Shown: positions 26,674 to 35,788, numbered from the stretch's first letter. The stretch is DNA of 64,000 bases from Halobiforma lacisalsi AJ5 (GCF_000226975.2 NZ_CP019285.1:3410001-3474000); one strand, 5' to 3'. Notes: generated by a model from the sequence alone, not told the origin. Numbers and translations: made by a program.

Positions 26674-27681
26674 TCAGTCGGTAAGATCGGTGTTTCCCCC
26701 GTCCGAGAGGACGAATTCCCCGGAACCCGGTTCGGTTCCACGGCGCCCACCGTCGACGAGCGAGTGGATACCGGCCCGGAGATCAACCCGTGACTCGAAC
26801 CCGAGGTCGCGCCGGGCTTTCGATACGTCGGCTCCGCTGTGGCGAACGTCGCCCGGTCGCGGCTCCGTATGGACGATCGGCGAGGCCGAATCGGTCACCT
26901 CTCTTATTATCTCGGCGAGTTCCCGGATCGAGGTTCGATCCCCGGTCCCGACGTTGTAGGCCTCGCCGACGGCGTCGGTCGTCGCCGCGGCGAGGTTCGC
27001 CCTGACGACGTCCGTGACGTGGACGAAGTCGCGCGTCTGCTCGCCGTCCCCCTGGATCGTGATCGGCTCGCCGGCGCTTGCTTGCTCCAGAAACGTCGAG
27101 ATGACGCCGCTGTAGGGGCCCTGCTGGCGTGGCCCGTAGACGTTGAAGTACCGCAGGGCGACGGTCGGCAGATCGTACAACTCCTCGTAGCGACGGGCGT
27201 ACCCGTCGAGGGCGAGTTTCTGGATTCCGTAAGGGGAAGTCGGTTCGGTCGTCGCCGTCTCGGAGACCGGAAGCTCGTCGGGGTGGCCATAGATCGCCGC
27301 ACTCGAGGCGAGGACGACCCGTGCGTCCTCCCGCCGGGCCTGTTCGAGCACGAGCAGGCCGGCGTCGAGGTTCGTCCGGTTGCTCTCCCAGGGCTCGTCG
27401 ACGCTTTGCGTGACGGAGACGATTGCGGCCTGGTGGAAGATCAGATCGGCTCCGCTGGCGGCCCGCCGGAGCAGGTCGGGATCACCGACGTCGCCGTCGT
27501 AGACGTCGATGTCGACGTCGCCGTCATCGTCGTCGGGCAGGTTTCCCCGACGGCCGCTCGAGAAGTCGTCGAGCACGCGTACGTCGTTGTCCGGAGCGAG
27601 CGCGTCCACGAGGTGGCTCCCAATGAACCCGGCACCGCCGGTGACGAGTATCGTCCGGTCACGGATCGGTGGCGTAGCCAT
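26674..27681 (-). CDS. UDP-glucose 4-epimerase-like NAD-dependent epimerase
   Basis: 335 residues. ILVTGGAGFIGSHLVDAL near 11-28 is the cofactor motif, ASSAAIYG supplies Ser, SPYGIQKLALDGYARRY gives Y-x-x-x-K. YFNVYGPRQ and TRDFVHVTDVV are marks of the GalE/WbpP group, which interconverts UDP-Glc/Gal or UDP-GlcNAc/GalNAc. It is likely a glycan precursor enzyme away from the main locus. ATG 27681 lies 24 bases after ATACTAAAC (27706-27714), a TATA-position element close to the ATAACAAAG type. A longer frame from 27828 is rejected on this ground. Confidence 0.88.
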   Translation of the reverse strand: MATPPIRDRTILVTGGAGFIGSHLVDALAPDNDVRVLDDFSSGRRGNLPDDDDGDVDIDVYDGDVGDPDLLRRAASGADLIFHQAAIVSVTQSVDEPWESNRTNLDAGLLVLEQARREDARVVLASSAAIYGHPDELPVSETATTEPTSPYGIQKLALDGYARRYEELYDLPTVALRYFNVYGPRQQGPYSGVISTFLEQASAGEPITIQGDGEQTRDFVHVTDVVRANLAAATTDAVGEAYNVGTGDRTSIRELAEIIREVTDSASPIVHTEPRPGDVRHSGADVSKARRDLGFESRVDLRAGIHSLVDGGRRGTEPGSGEFVLSDGGNTDLTD

Positions 27682-27705
27682 CGCCGGACCGACGTCGTGC
27701 ACGCC

Positions 27706-27714
27706 GTTTAGTAT
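27706..27714 (-). promoter_or_regulatory. ATACTAAAC element 24 bases before ATG 27681
   Basis: Minus-strand ATACTAAAC at the TATA position. It fixes the epimerase start. Confidence 0.45.
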
Positions 27715-27931
27715 CCCTCGCCTATGGCTCCGTAGATGGTCTCTACGCGGAGATCGGGGCCGAACTGGCTCTCTCGAAGCGCTGACGCAGCGTCGTGGGT
27801 TCGCGTAAATGGTACCGATACCTACCACGTCCGGAAATCGACTCTCGACGGTCCCGGAAACCGAGCGTTCGGGTCCCTTGTGCCCCTACTGCCCGTCGAA
27901 CGCCGGTACCGACCGATCCGCCGGCCGAAAC

Positions 27932-28297
27932 ATGAAAAACATCCCGTCACTGGCGTGGGTGCCGCTGTTCCTCCTGTGGTTCGGCATCGGCGAGGACGTG
28001 AAGGTGACCCTCATCGCGCTCGGGGCGTTTTTGCCGGTGTACCTCAACTTCTCGACGGGAATCCGGGACGTTGACCGGGACCTGCTCGAGGTTCGCGAGC
28101 GACTCGAGCAGACGACCGTGCTCGCCACCCACGACGTCGAAGAAACGACCTCCCTCGCGGACCACGTGGTCGTCCTCGACGACCAGCCCGGCTCCGTCGA
28201 GCGGTAGATCGACGTCGACGTCGCTCGAGCGCGCGATCGAACCGACGAAGCCCTCGTTCCGGTCCGCGAGGCGATCGGCGACGCGCTGGGGATCTGA
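27932..28297 (+). pseudogene. Fused remnant of an ABC permease and ABC ATPase (SsuC/SsuB-type)
   Basis: The first ~45 codons read IPSLAWVPLFLLWFGIGED and ALGAFLPVYLNFSTGIRDVD, the conserved loop of SsuC/TauC-type permeases. Then, with no break, the frame becomes QTTVLATHDVEETTSLADHVVVL, the H-loop region of the cognate ATPase. After an in-frame TAG (28205-28207) the ATPase C-terminus continues as IDVDVARARDRTDEALV to TGA at 28297. This is what a large internal deletion plus a nonsense mutation in a sulfonate/nitrate-type transporter operon would leave. Confidence 0.75.
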
Positions 28298-28357
28298 TCG
28301 CGGTCGCCGCATCGATCGACGCCTCGAGGCAGGGGTTCGTCGACCGGGCAACCGAAG

Positions 28358-28364
28358 CTATATG
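28358..28364 (+). promoter_or_regulatory. TATA-like CTATATG, 25 bases before ATG 28390
   Basis: Ordinary TATA box at 25-base spacing, a contrast to the ATAACAAAG elements of the surface genes. Confidence 0.5.
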
Positions 28365-28389
28365 CGCCCGCCTCGACAACCGCTGGCCA

Positions 28390-29772
28390 ATGACCGTCGA
28401 TCTCGTCGTGCGGAACTGTACCGTGGTCACCCCCGCAGGCCGAACGCCGGACGCGGGCGTCGCCGTCGAGGACGGCACCATCGTTGCCGTCGGCCGAAGC
28501 GACCGGTTGCCCGACGCCGATCGCGTCGTCGATGGCGAGGGCCGTGTACTCGTCCCCGGTATCGTCGACTGTCACATCCACAACCGCGAGCCGGGCCTCG
28601 AGTACAAGGAGGACTGGGAGTCGGCCACCCGCGCCGCAGCGGCCGGCGGCCTGACGACCGTCGTCGGGATGCCCAACACCGACCCCGTCATCGACAGCGC
28701 CGACCGCCTCGAACTGAAGTACGACCGCGGCGAGGCCGCTGCCCACGTCGACTTTCAGAGCTACGCGGTCGTCACCTCGGAGAACCTCGACGAGATCCCG
28801 GCGCTTTCCGACGCCGGCGTCCTCGGCTACAAGGTCTTCCTCGGCTCGACGGTCGGGGACGTGCCGCCGCCGAGCGACGGGGAGATCCTCGAGGCGATGG
28901 AGCGCATCCGGGAGACGGGGAAGCGACTCGGCTTCCACGAGGAAAACGGCGAGATCATCGATTACTATACGGAGAAGTTCAAGGAAGAGAGCCGGAACGA
29001 TCCTATCGATCACTCCCACTCCCGGCCCGTGATCGCCGAGCAGGAGGCCGTCGAGCGGATGATCACCTTCGCCGAGGAGACCGGCGCGAAGATCCACATG
29101 TTCCACGTCTCCTCGGGGTCGGCGGCCGAGGCCGTCGCCCGCGGGAAGGACCGCGGCGTGGACGTGACCGCCGAGACGACGCCTCACTACCTCTGGTTCA
29201 CCGAGGACGTCATGCGCGAAAAAGGGAATCCGGCGCGGATCCAGCCGCCGATCCGGGACGCCGACGAACGGGAGCGGCTCTGGGAGGTCGGGATCGAGGG
29301 GGGTGCGATCGACTGCTTCGCGACCGATCACGCACCCCACACCCCCGAGGAGAAGAAGGTCGACGATCCCTTCGGGAACACCTGGGACGCGACCTCGGGC
29401 TTCGTCGGTCTCGAGACCGAAGTTCCGGTGATGCTGTCGTTCGTAAACGAGGGCCGGTTCACCCTCGAGGAGTGGGTCCGCCGCCACTCGATGCGGCCCG
29501 CTCAGGTCTGGGGCATGTACCCGCAGAAGGGATCGCTGCAGGTCGGGACCGACGCCGACTTCACGATCGTGGACCCCGACGAGGAGTGGACGCTCGAGGA
29601 TAGTTCGGCGTTGCACTCGAAGAACTGCGTGACGCCGTTCGTCGGGGAGTCGTTCACCGGCAAGGCCGTTGCGACGGTGGTTCGTGGTGAGGTGGTGTAC
29701 GAGGACGGCGACGTGGTCGGTGAGAGTGGGTACGGGACTCGAGTCGAGGTAGACGACGATTCAGCGACCTGA
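28390..29772 (+). CDS. Cyclic amidohydrolase (dihydroorotase/allantoinase/hydantoinase family)
   Basis: 460 residues. GIVDCHIHNREPG gives metal-binding H62 and H64, GYKVFLG holds the carbamylated Lys (K148), FHVSSG and ETTPHYL follow, and CFATDHAPHT holds the catalytic Asp. Dihydroorotases have the same DHAPHT signature, but NREPG in place of LREPG and the length also fit allantoinase or hydantoinase. pyrD lies nearby on the opposite strand, which favours a pyrimidine role; the transporter remnant upstream would suit ureide or hydantoin use. I leave the substrate open. Confidence 0.82.
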   Translation: MTVDLVVRNCTVVTPAGRTPDAGVAVEDGTIVAVGRSDRLPDADRVVDGEGRVLVPGIVDCHIHNREPGLEYKEDWESATRAAAAGGLTTVVGMPNTDPVIDSADRLELKYDRGEAAAHVDFQSYAVVTSENLDEIPALSDAGVLGYKVFLGSTVGDVPPPSDGEILEAMERIRETGKRLGFHEENGEIIDYYTEKFKEESRNDPIDHSHSRPVIAEQEAVERMITFAEETGAKIHMFHVSSGSAAEAVARGKDRGVDVTAETTPHYLWFTEDVMREKGNPARIQPPIRDADERERLWEVGIEGGAIDCFATDHAPHTPEEKKVDDPFGNTWDATSGFVGLETEVPVMLSFVNEGRFTLEEWVRRHSMRPAQVWGMYPQKGSLQVGTDADFTIVDPDEEWTLEDSSALHSKNCVTPFVGESFTGKAVATVVRGEVVYEDGDVVGESGYGTRVEVDDDSAT

Positions 29773-30091
29773 TCGAATACTGTCTTCTCCCCATCACAAC
29801 TGGCTCATCACGTCAGCGAGGGACGGTTATGAGCGGAAGGGGAAGTCATCACGGCCCAAACGAGTGGTTTGAGCCGGGTGAGGAACCGATAGGCCGGATT
29901 TAATCCGCGCGGGTTTCGATGCGCCCGCTCGAGAATAGCCCCTGCCGTGCGGGGCTTCCCTCGTGCAGTTTTCGTTCCCGGATCCGCCGGCGCTCGGGAC
30001 GTTCTCGAGCGCTCGAATGTTCCCAGTAAGTGAGAGTAACACACACTTTATATTCACCTCACGGGCCTTCCACCGGGTGAGGGATCGATCC
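29773..30091. promoter_or_regulatory. Spacer with TATA-like box and an inverted repeat
   Basis: ACTTTATATTC at about 30046-30056 is a TATA candidate for the small gene at 30092. CCTCAC (30057-30062) and GTGAGG (30077-30082) form an inverted repeat just downstream. Nothing else is supported here. Confidence 0.35.
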
Positions 30092-30331
30092 ATGACTGCG
30101 ACCGACGCTGACGTCGAAGGCGACTCCGAGACGGATAGAACGGAACGACTCCGGTCGGTGTACCTCTCCGTGACCGACGGCGAGGCCGAGCCGACGGTCG
30201 AAACCCAACGCGAGGAGGCAACGACCCGGGAGTTGCGCGAGGAACGTGCCGAGGAGGCGGTCGGTCCCGCGGAACTGCACGGCCTCGACGATGCCATCGA
30301 CGACCCGGATCCGTCGAACGCCCCGTCGTAA
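30092..30331 (+). CDS. Small acidic haloarchaeal hypothetical protein
   Basis: 79 residues, highly charged, no membrane segment. RLRSVYLSVT followed by a long helix (ETQREEATTRELREERAEEAV) suggests a small helical protein. ATG 30092 is preferred over upstream in-frame codons, whose residues look non-coding. Convergent with pyrD. Function unknown. Confidence 0.6.
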   Translation: MTATDADVEGDSETDRTERLRSVYLSVTDGEAEPTVETQREEATTRELREERAEEAVGPAELHGLDDAIDDPDPSNAPS

Positions 30332-30354
30332 GGCTCCTTGTCGCGCTGCGTCCG

Positions 30355-31431
30355 TTACTCGAGCTCGAGATCCGCCCCGACCGCGTCCTCGACCGAGGAG
30401 AACCCGTCTCGCTGGAGCAGCGCCGCCAGTCCTCGGTTGATACGTTTCGCCGTCGACGGGCCGCCGTAGATGAACCCGGTATACAGTTGGACGAGCGACG
30501 CGCCCGCCCGGATCTTCTCGTAGGCGCTCTCGGCGGAGTCGACCCCGCCGACGCCGACGATCGGCAACTCGCCGTCGGTATGCTCGGCGATCGCCCGGAT
30601 CACGGCGGTCGACCGGTCCGCGATCGGCTTCCCACTCAGTCCACCCCACTCCTCACGCTCGGGCGACTCGAGGCCCTCGCGGGTCGTCGAGGTATTCGTG
30701 GCGACGATGCCGTCGACACCCAACTCGCGCACGATGTCGACGAGTTCGAGGATCGACTCCTCGGGCGAGTCGGGACCGATCTTCACGAGGATCGGCACGT
30801 CCGCGTCGTTTTCGGCCGCGAGCGTCTCGAAGATCCGCTCGAGGTGTTCGGGCGAGGATTCGTCGAACTCCTCTGGGGTGTTGGGACAGGAGACGTTGAC
30901 GACGACGTAGTCGGCAAAGGGCGAGAGGCGATCGAAGACGCGCCGGTAGTCCTCGATGGCCTCGTCGGCCGTCGAGGAGTTCATTTTCCCGACGTTGACC
31001 CCGAGCGGGACGCCGGGCGTGCCGTCTTCCTCGAGGCGTTCCTTAACGCGCTCCATCCCCTGGCCGTTGAAGCCCATCCGGTTTATCATCCCGCGGTCCT
31101 CCCGCAGGCGGAACAGTCGGGGGCGATCGTTTCCCTCCTGGGGGTACGGCGTGACGGTCCCGATCTCGACGAAGCCAAAGCCCAGCGCGGCCAGCGCGTG
31201 GGTCATTTCGGCGTTCTTGTCGAACCCGGCGGCCACGCCGACTGGGTTCGGGAACGTCTCGCCGAACAGGTCGACCTCGAGGGCGGGGTGGTCGTAGCCG
31301 TAGGCGTACGACAGCGCCGCTCTGGTCGGTCGCGTGGACTGGGCCGCCCGGAGCGTCCGCTTGCCGAGATCGTGGGCGGTCTCGGCCGGCAGTTTGAACG
31401 CGAGTGGACGAACCCGCGAGTACAGCGTCAT
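30355..31431 (-). CDS. pyrD: Dihydroorotate dehydrogenase, class 2 (quinone-linked)
   Basis: 358 residues, full length for the class. VGVAAGFDKNAEMTHAL and GTVTPYPQEGN are FMN-binding, NRMGFNG is the class 2 motif, VNVSCPNTP contains the active-site Ser region and the end GGPSTAKRINRGL is typical. It oxidises dihydroorotate to orotate in pyrimidine synthesis and passes electrons to quinone at the membrane. ATG 31431 is leaderless: GTTTACC lies 24 bases upstream. Confidence 0.95.
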   Translation of the reverse strand: MTLYSRVRPLAFKLPAETAHDLGKRTLRAAQSTRPTRAALSYAYGYDHPALEVDLFGETFPNPVGVAAGFDKNAEMTHALAALGFGFVEIGTVTPYPQEGNDRPRLFRLREDRGMINRMGFNGQGMERVKERLEEDGTPGVPLGVNVGKMNSSTADEAIEDYRRVFDRLSPFADYVVVNVSCPNTPEEFDESSPEHLERIFETLAAENDADVPILVKIGPDSPEESILELVDIVRELGVDGIVATNTSTTREGLESPEREEWGGLSGKPIADRSTAVIRAIAEHTDGELPIVGVGGVDSAESAYEKIRAGASLVQLYTGFIYGGPSTAKRINRGLAALLQRDGFSSVEDAVGADLELE

Positions 31432-31455
31432 TGCCGGGAGATGGTGCGGCCGGAT

Positions 31456-31462
31456 GGTAAAC
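31456..31462 (-). promoter_or_regulatory. TATA-like GTTTACC, 24 bases before pyrD
   Basis: Minus-strand GTTTACC at TATA distance from ATG 31431. Confidence 0.5.
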
Positions 31463-31537
31463 GTCCCGGACTGTGGTGACGCGAGCGGGCGTCGACGTGG
31501 ACGTGGACGTGGACGTCGACTTCGACCCCGCCGACCG

Positions 31538-32737
31538 CTACAGCGACGGCTCCTCGAGCAGCGCCATGATCGCCCCGCCGCCGCCGACGCTCATGCCGAC
31601 CATGCCGCGTTCGGCGTCCTCGCGCTGGAACTGGTACGCGAGGCTCGTCGCGAGCATGCCACCGGAGCCGCCGATCGGATGACCGAAGGCGACCGCGCCG
31701 CCCAGGGGGTTCATCCGCTCGCGGGGGATCCCGAGCCGTTCCATGACGTACACCGACTGCGCGGCGAAGGCCTCGTTGATCCAGTAGGCGTCGACGTCCG
31801 CGACAGCGAGGTCGTTGCGCTCGAGCAGTCCCGCGACGACGTCCCCGACGGCCTCGTTGAACTCGTCGGGGTCCCGGTAGACCAGGTCGTAGTCGACCAG
31901 CCGTGCCATCGGCTCGAGGCCGCGTTCGTCCGCTGTTTCGGCGTCGGCGAGCAACACGGTCCCCGCACCGTCGCTGAGCTTCGAGGCGTTCCCCGGAGTG
32001 ATCGTTCCCTCCTCGCGGAACGAGGTCGGCAACTCGGCGAGGTCCTCGAGCGTCGAGTCCGGACGCGGCCCTTCGTCCTGCCCGACGTGCTCGTCCCCCG
32101 TCTCGACGGGCACGATCTCCTCGTCGAACGTGCCGGACTCGATCGCTTCGGCCGCGAGTCGATGGCTCTCGAGGGCGTACTCGTCCTGGGCCTCGCGGGA
32201 GATACCCTCGCGATCGACCAGTCGCTCGGTGATCTCTCCCATGTGGACGTCGAGGTTTCGGTCCCACAGCGAGTCGAGGATCATCGAGTCCTTGATCCGA
32301 ACGTCGCCGTGACGTCGCCCTTTCCGGTAGTCGGGGAGGATCCAGGGGGCGTTGGTCATCGACTCGAAGCCGCCGGCGACCGCGAGGTCCGCCCGACCGG
32401 CGTCGATCCGGTCCGCCGCGAGCGTGATCGCCCGGAGCCCGGAGCCGGAAGCCTCGTTGACCGTCGTGGTCTGGGTCGCGTTCGGCAGTCCGGACTCGAC
32501 GACGGCCTGTCGACCGGGTACCTGGCCGATTCCCGCCTGGATGGCGTTGCCAAGGCCCACCCAGTCGACGTCGCCGCCGTCGACCGGGGCACGCTCGAGG
32601 AGTCCGTCGATCGCCGTGCGGGCGAGTTCGACGGCGTCCACGTCCGCCAGCGATCCCAGCAACGTTCCGTGGGGCGTGCGTGCGCCGTCGACCAGCACGA
32701 CGTCGGTATCGGCGTCAGCGTCGGCGTTCCGTGCCAT
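31538..32737 (-). CDS. Haloarchaeal-type thiolase with Ser in place of both catalytic Cys
   Basis: 399 residues. The fold signatures are intact: NEAFAAQS, GGAVAFGHPIGGSG (catalytic His) and a C-terminal Gly-rich loop. The position of the acyl-accepting Cys in TVNxxCGSG is Ser (S97 in NEASGSG), and the second Cys before the last GGGG is also Ser (MSVGGGG). Haloarchaeal beta-ketothiolases with Ser at the first site have been described, from memory, in Haloferax mediterranei polyhydroxyalkanoate synthesis; they need a small partner subunit, which is not adjacent here. Likely acyl-CoA condensation or cleavage. Confidence 0.85.
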   Translation of the reverse strand: MARNADADADTDVVLVDGARTPHGTLLGSLADVDAVELARTAIDGLLERAPVDGGDVDWVGLGNAIQAGIGQVPGRQAVVESGLPNATQTTTVNEASGSGLRAITLAADRIDAGRADLAVAGGFESMTNAPWILPDYRKGRRHGDVRIKDSMILDSLWDRNLDVHMGEITERLVDREGISREAQDEYALESHRLAAEAIESGTFDEEIVPVETGDEHVGQDEGPRPDSTLEDLAELPTSFREEGTITPGNASKLSDGAGTVLLADAETADERGLEPMARLVDYDLVYRDPDEFNEAVGDVVAGLLERNDLAVADVDAYWINEAFAAQSVYVMERLGIPRERMNPLGGAVAFGHPIGGSGGMLATSLAYQFQREDAERGMVGMSVGGGGAIMALLEEPSL

Positions 32738-32958
32738 GACCGGCTGTACAACGTCAGGGAAAATGAACGTTTACGGACTTACAGCCCTCGGCGGATCGCC
32801 GGTCGTGTCGTCGCTCATCCACTCCCGAAACGAACGGGCGAATCCGGACACTGGCTGCTCTCGGCCCCGTCGCTCCCAGTTGCGGGTCGAATCCGGGAGC
32901 GGGAATAACGAAACCGTTTTCCTCCGGCTAACGCTTGCATCGACTAACGAAAAGAGCC

Positions 32959-33006
32959 ATGAGTAGCAAACGACGGCCACCCGAGGGGATGGGCCGTGGC
33001 GGCTAA
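32959..33006 (+). CDS. 15-residue leader ORF overlapping the mrpE-like start
   Basis: ATG 32959 encodes MSSKRRPPEGMGRGG and stops at TAA, overlapping the GTG 32996 by 11 bases. A variant element ATAACGAAA is at 32905-32913 and GAGGGG precedes the GTG as a Shine-Dalgarno site. Confidence 0.35.
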   Translation: MSSKRRPPEGMGRGG

Positions 33007-34033
33007 CCGAGTGCTCGTACCGCTGTCGGACACGGTGACTGTTCGGCAGACGGTCGACTACGCCATCCGGTCCGGCCTCGAGGACGCCGACGAACTCGAG
33101 TGTCATCTGGTGGTCGCGCTCCCGTACGACGAGGAGATGCCCGAGGGGCGCACCCAGGCCGACGAGGCCGAGGAACTGCTCTCCCGGGCTCGCAACTGGG
33201 CCGAGGAAGACGCCGGCGACGCCGAGGTACGGATCGAAACGGCGGCGCTTGGCACCGACGAATACCTCTTCGGACCGCGGGACTACGCGGAGATCTTCGC
33301 GTCTTACGCCAGGGACCGCGAAATCGACAGGATCGTGCTCGATCCGGAATACCAGCCCGGGGTTACCGCACGGATACTCCAGCCACTCGAGCGCGAACTC
33401 GACCGCCGGGGGGTCTCGTACGACGAAGCACCGGTCGACCGACCGGCACGACACGGGCGACTGGTCACGGGCGGACAGCGGTTCGACCAGCTGTTCGCGA
33501 CGTTCTGGATCTCCTTTGGCTTCTATCTCGTATTGGGGGATCCGTTCTACTGGTTCGACATCGTGACCGGCGTCGCGGTCGCTGGGATCGTCTCGGCGAC
33601 ACTCGCACAGGTCACGTTCTCGTTCCCGCTGGACCGCGTGCGGTCGCCGATCCGTGTCGGTCGGTTCATTCTGTACATCCCGTACTTGCTCTGGGAGATC
33701 GTCAGGGCGAACATCGCGGTGTCGGCCGTGATCCTCCGTCCGTCGATGCCGATAGAGCCGACGCTGACGCGGGTCAACGCCCGCGTCCGCAGCGGACTCC
33801 CACTGACTGCGCTGGCAAACAGCATCACGCTCACGCCGGGGACGCTGACCGTCCGCGCCGACGATCAGCGACTGCTGGTCCACACGCTGATCCCGTCCGC
33901 TCGCGAGGACCTCTTCGATGGCGGCCTCGAGAAGGCGATCCGGTTCGTCTTCTACGGTCGGGAAGCGGCGGGCGCGATCGCCTCACCGCGGGAGCGCGAC
34001 GACGCGGACGTCGTCGGAGGTGACGAACTGTGA
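32996..34033 (+). CDS. mrpE: Mrp antiporter subunit E with N-terminal UspA-like domain
   Basis: 345 residues, about twice the normal MrpE length. Residues 5-150 resemble a universal stress protein domain (RVLVPLSDTVTVRQTVDYAIRSG, DRIVLDPEYQPG). Residues 160-300 are MrpE (FWISFGFYLVLG, LYIPYLLWEIVRANIAV, ALANSITLTPGTLTVRAD). It is the first gene of the nine-gene Mrp operon. USP-MrpE fusions may let nucleotide or stress signals act on Na+/H+ exchange. GTG start; stop overlaps mrpF (GTGA). Confidence 0.88.
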   Translation: MAANRVLVPLSDTVTVRQTVDYAIRSGLEDADELECHLVVALPYDEEMPEGRTQADEAEELLSRARNWAEEDAGDAEVRIETAALGTDEYLFGPRDYAEIFASYARDREIDRIVLDPEYQPGVTARILQPLERELDRRGVSYDEAPVDRPARHGRLVTGGQRFDQLFATFWISFGFYLVLGDPFYWFDIVTGVAVAGIVSATLAQVTFSFPLDRVRSPIRVGRFILYIPYLLWEIVRANIAVSAVILRPSMPIEPTLTRVNARVRSGLPLTALANSITLTPGTLTVRADDQRLLVHTLIPSAREDLFDGGLEKAIRFVFYGREAAGAIASPRERDDADVVGGDEL

Positions 34034-34317
34034 TCCCCGAACCGTTCGCCCTCGAGGAGGCGTTCCTCGTCGCAGCCGGCCTGTTCGTCGTGCTCGCGAT
34101 CGCGATGTTCTACCGCGCGGTCGTCGGGCCGACGACCCAGGATCGACTGCTCGCCGTGAACGTGCTCGGCACCAACACGGTCGTCATTCTGGCGCTGCTG
34201 GCCGTCGCACTCGACCAGCCGTGGTTCCTCGACGTGGCGCTGATCTACGCCCTGCTGAACTTCCTGATGTCGGTCGCCATCTCGAAGTTCACCGTCGAAC
34301 GAGGTGGTGTCCTGTGA
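34030..34317 (+). CDS. mrpF: Mrp antiporter subunit F
   Basis: 95 residues, three membrane segments. PTTQDRLLAVNVLGTNTVVILALLAV and DVALIYALLNFLMSVAISKF are the MnhF/MrpF signature. Small structural subunit of the membrane antiporter. GTG start overlaps the mrpE stop; its stop overlaps mrpG. Confidence 0.92.
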   Translation: MIPEPFALEEAFLVAAGLFVVLAIAMFYRAVVGPTTQDRLLAVNVLGTNTVVILALLAVALDQPWFLDVALIYALLNFLMSVAISKFTVERGGVL

Positions 34318-34673
34318 TCGAAACGCTGCGGTTCTGGGCGGCCGTCGTCCTGCTCGGACTCGGCGTGTTCTTCACGTTCGTCTCGACGGTTGGCATCCTC
34401 CGGCTGCCGGACATCTATTCGCGGGCACACACCGCCTCGCAGACGGACACGCTCGGGGCCGGGTTCGCTCTCGCCGGGGTCGCCCTGGCCTTCGGCTGGC
34501 GCCACGTGACGGTCTACACCGTCCTGTTGCTGTTTTTCGTGTTCGTCACGAACCCGACCGCAGCCCACGCGATCGCCCGCTCCGCGGCGGAGACGGGGGT
34601 CGAACCGCTGCTGGCGAACGAAGGCGAGGAGACCGATGCCGAGACCGTCGCCGACGGGGGTGAGAAGCGATGA
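34314..34673 (+). CDS. mrpG: Mrp antiporter subunit G
   Basis: 119 residues. GVFFTFVSTVGILRLPDIYSRAHTASQTDTLG is the MrpG/MnhG signature, and three hydrophobic segments follow. Starts at GTG 34314 within the mrpF stop (GTGA). Confidence 0.9.
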   Translation: MIETLRFWAAVVLLGLGVFFTFVSTVGILRLPDIYSRAHTASQTDTLGAGFALAGVALAFGWRHVTVYTVLLLFFVFVTNPTAAHAIARSAAETGVEPLLANEGEETDAETVADGGEKR

Positions 34674-35209
34674 GCGCGTTCGCCTACGCGCTTGCGGTGT
34701 TCATCCTGGCGTCGGCGGTCGCCACGGCCCTGTTCCGTGACGTGCTCTCGACGATCATCGTCTTCGGCGCGTACAGCCTGGGGATGGCGATCCTCTATAC
34801 GTTCCTGCTAGCCCCGGACGTCGCGATGACCGAGGCCGCGATCGGCGCCGGCGTGACGACGCTGTTGCTGTTGCTGACCATCGCGCGGACGGCCAGACCG
34901 TCGACGGACCACCTGTTCGAGCGGGTCGACGTGCCGGCGGTCGTCGCGGTCGGCGCGCTCGTCGTCGTCCTCACGGCCACCGTACTGCCCGAGATGTACG
35001 AACTCGGGAGCACTACGACTCCGGTCTGGTCGAACGAGGACGTGACCCAGCACTACATCGAGAACACGTACGAACAGACCGGTATCCACAACGCCGTCTC
35101 GGCGGTGCTCGCCGCCTACCGTGGGTTCGACACCTTCGGCGAGGCGGTCGTCGTCTTCGCCGCGGGCATCTCGACGCTGCTCGCGCTGAACCGGGAGGTG
35201 TTCGCCTAA
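34670..35209 (+). CDS. DUF4040-type Mrp subunit (MrpA C-terminal/MbhD-like)
   Basis: 179 residues. VLSTIIVFGAYSLGMAILYTFLLAPDVAMTEAAIGAGVTTLLLL is the DUF4040 core (MbhD, part of MrpA in bacteria). The second half has an MbhE-like pattern ending in GFDTFGEAVVVFAAG. In this operon the domain is a separate protein. ATG overlaps the mrpG stop (ATGA). Confidence 0.87.
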   Translation: MSAFAYALAVFILASAVATALFRDVLSTIIVFGAYSLGMAILYTFLLAPDVAMTEAAIGAGVTTLLLLLTIARTARPSTDHLFERVDVPAVVAVGALVVVLTATVLPEMYELGSTTTPVWSNEDVTQHYIENTYEQTGIHNAVSAVLAAYRGFDTFGEAVVVFAAGISTLLALNREVFA

Positions 35210-35788
35210 ATGTCCGACGCTAACTCTCGAACCGATTCCTACGACGACACCTACACCGAGAGCCAGGTAATCATGACTTCCGTCAAGATCATCGCTCCTT
35301 TCACCCTCACGTACGGCCTCTTTCTGGTCTTTCACGGGGCCAACACGCCGGGCGGGAGCTTCCAGGGCGGGACGATCGTCGGCGTCACCGTGTTGATGCT
35401 AGCGTTCGCCTTCGGTATCGACCCAACCCGCCGCTGGCTACGGGACGGGGTGCTCGTAGGGCTCGCCACCGGCGGTGTCGCGATCTTTACCGCCGTCGGC
35501 CTCGGGATGATCGCGCTCGGCGGGAACTTCCTCGAGTACGACCGGCTGTACTACGAACTCGGGATCAAGCAGAAGTGGGGCCTCGAGGCGATCGAGATCG
35601 GCGGCATCTCGCTGATCGTCTCGTCGGTCATCATCACGCTGTTCTTCGCGATGGCGGCCGGATTTACCCCGGACCGGCAGAACGGAGCGAGAACCGAAAC
35701 GGGTGCCGAAACGCCGGCCGAGCGACGCGGTCGCGGACGCGGACGCGGCGCTGGCAGTTCGGATACGGAGGTGAGCGACGATGATTGA
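35210..35788 (+). CDS. mrpB: Mrp antiporter subunit B
   Basis: 192 residues. LTYGLFLVFHGANTPGGSFQGGTIVG is the MrpB signature, with four membrane segments and a charged C-terminal tail with an Arg-Gly repeat. TAA of the previous gene touches its ATG. Confidence 0.92.
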   Translation: MSDANSRTDSYDDTYTESQVIMTSVKIIAPFTLTYGLFLVFHGANTPGGSFQGGTIVGVTVLMLAFAFGIDPTRRWLRDGVLVGLATGGVAIFTAVGLGMIALGGNFLEYDRLYYELGIKQKWGLEAIEIGGISLIVSSVIITLFFAMAAGFTPDRQNGARTETGAETPAERRGRGRGRGAGSSDTEVSDDD

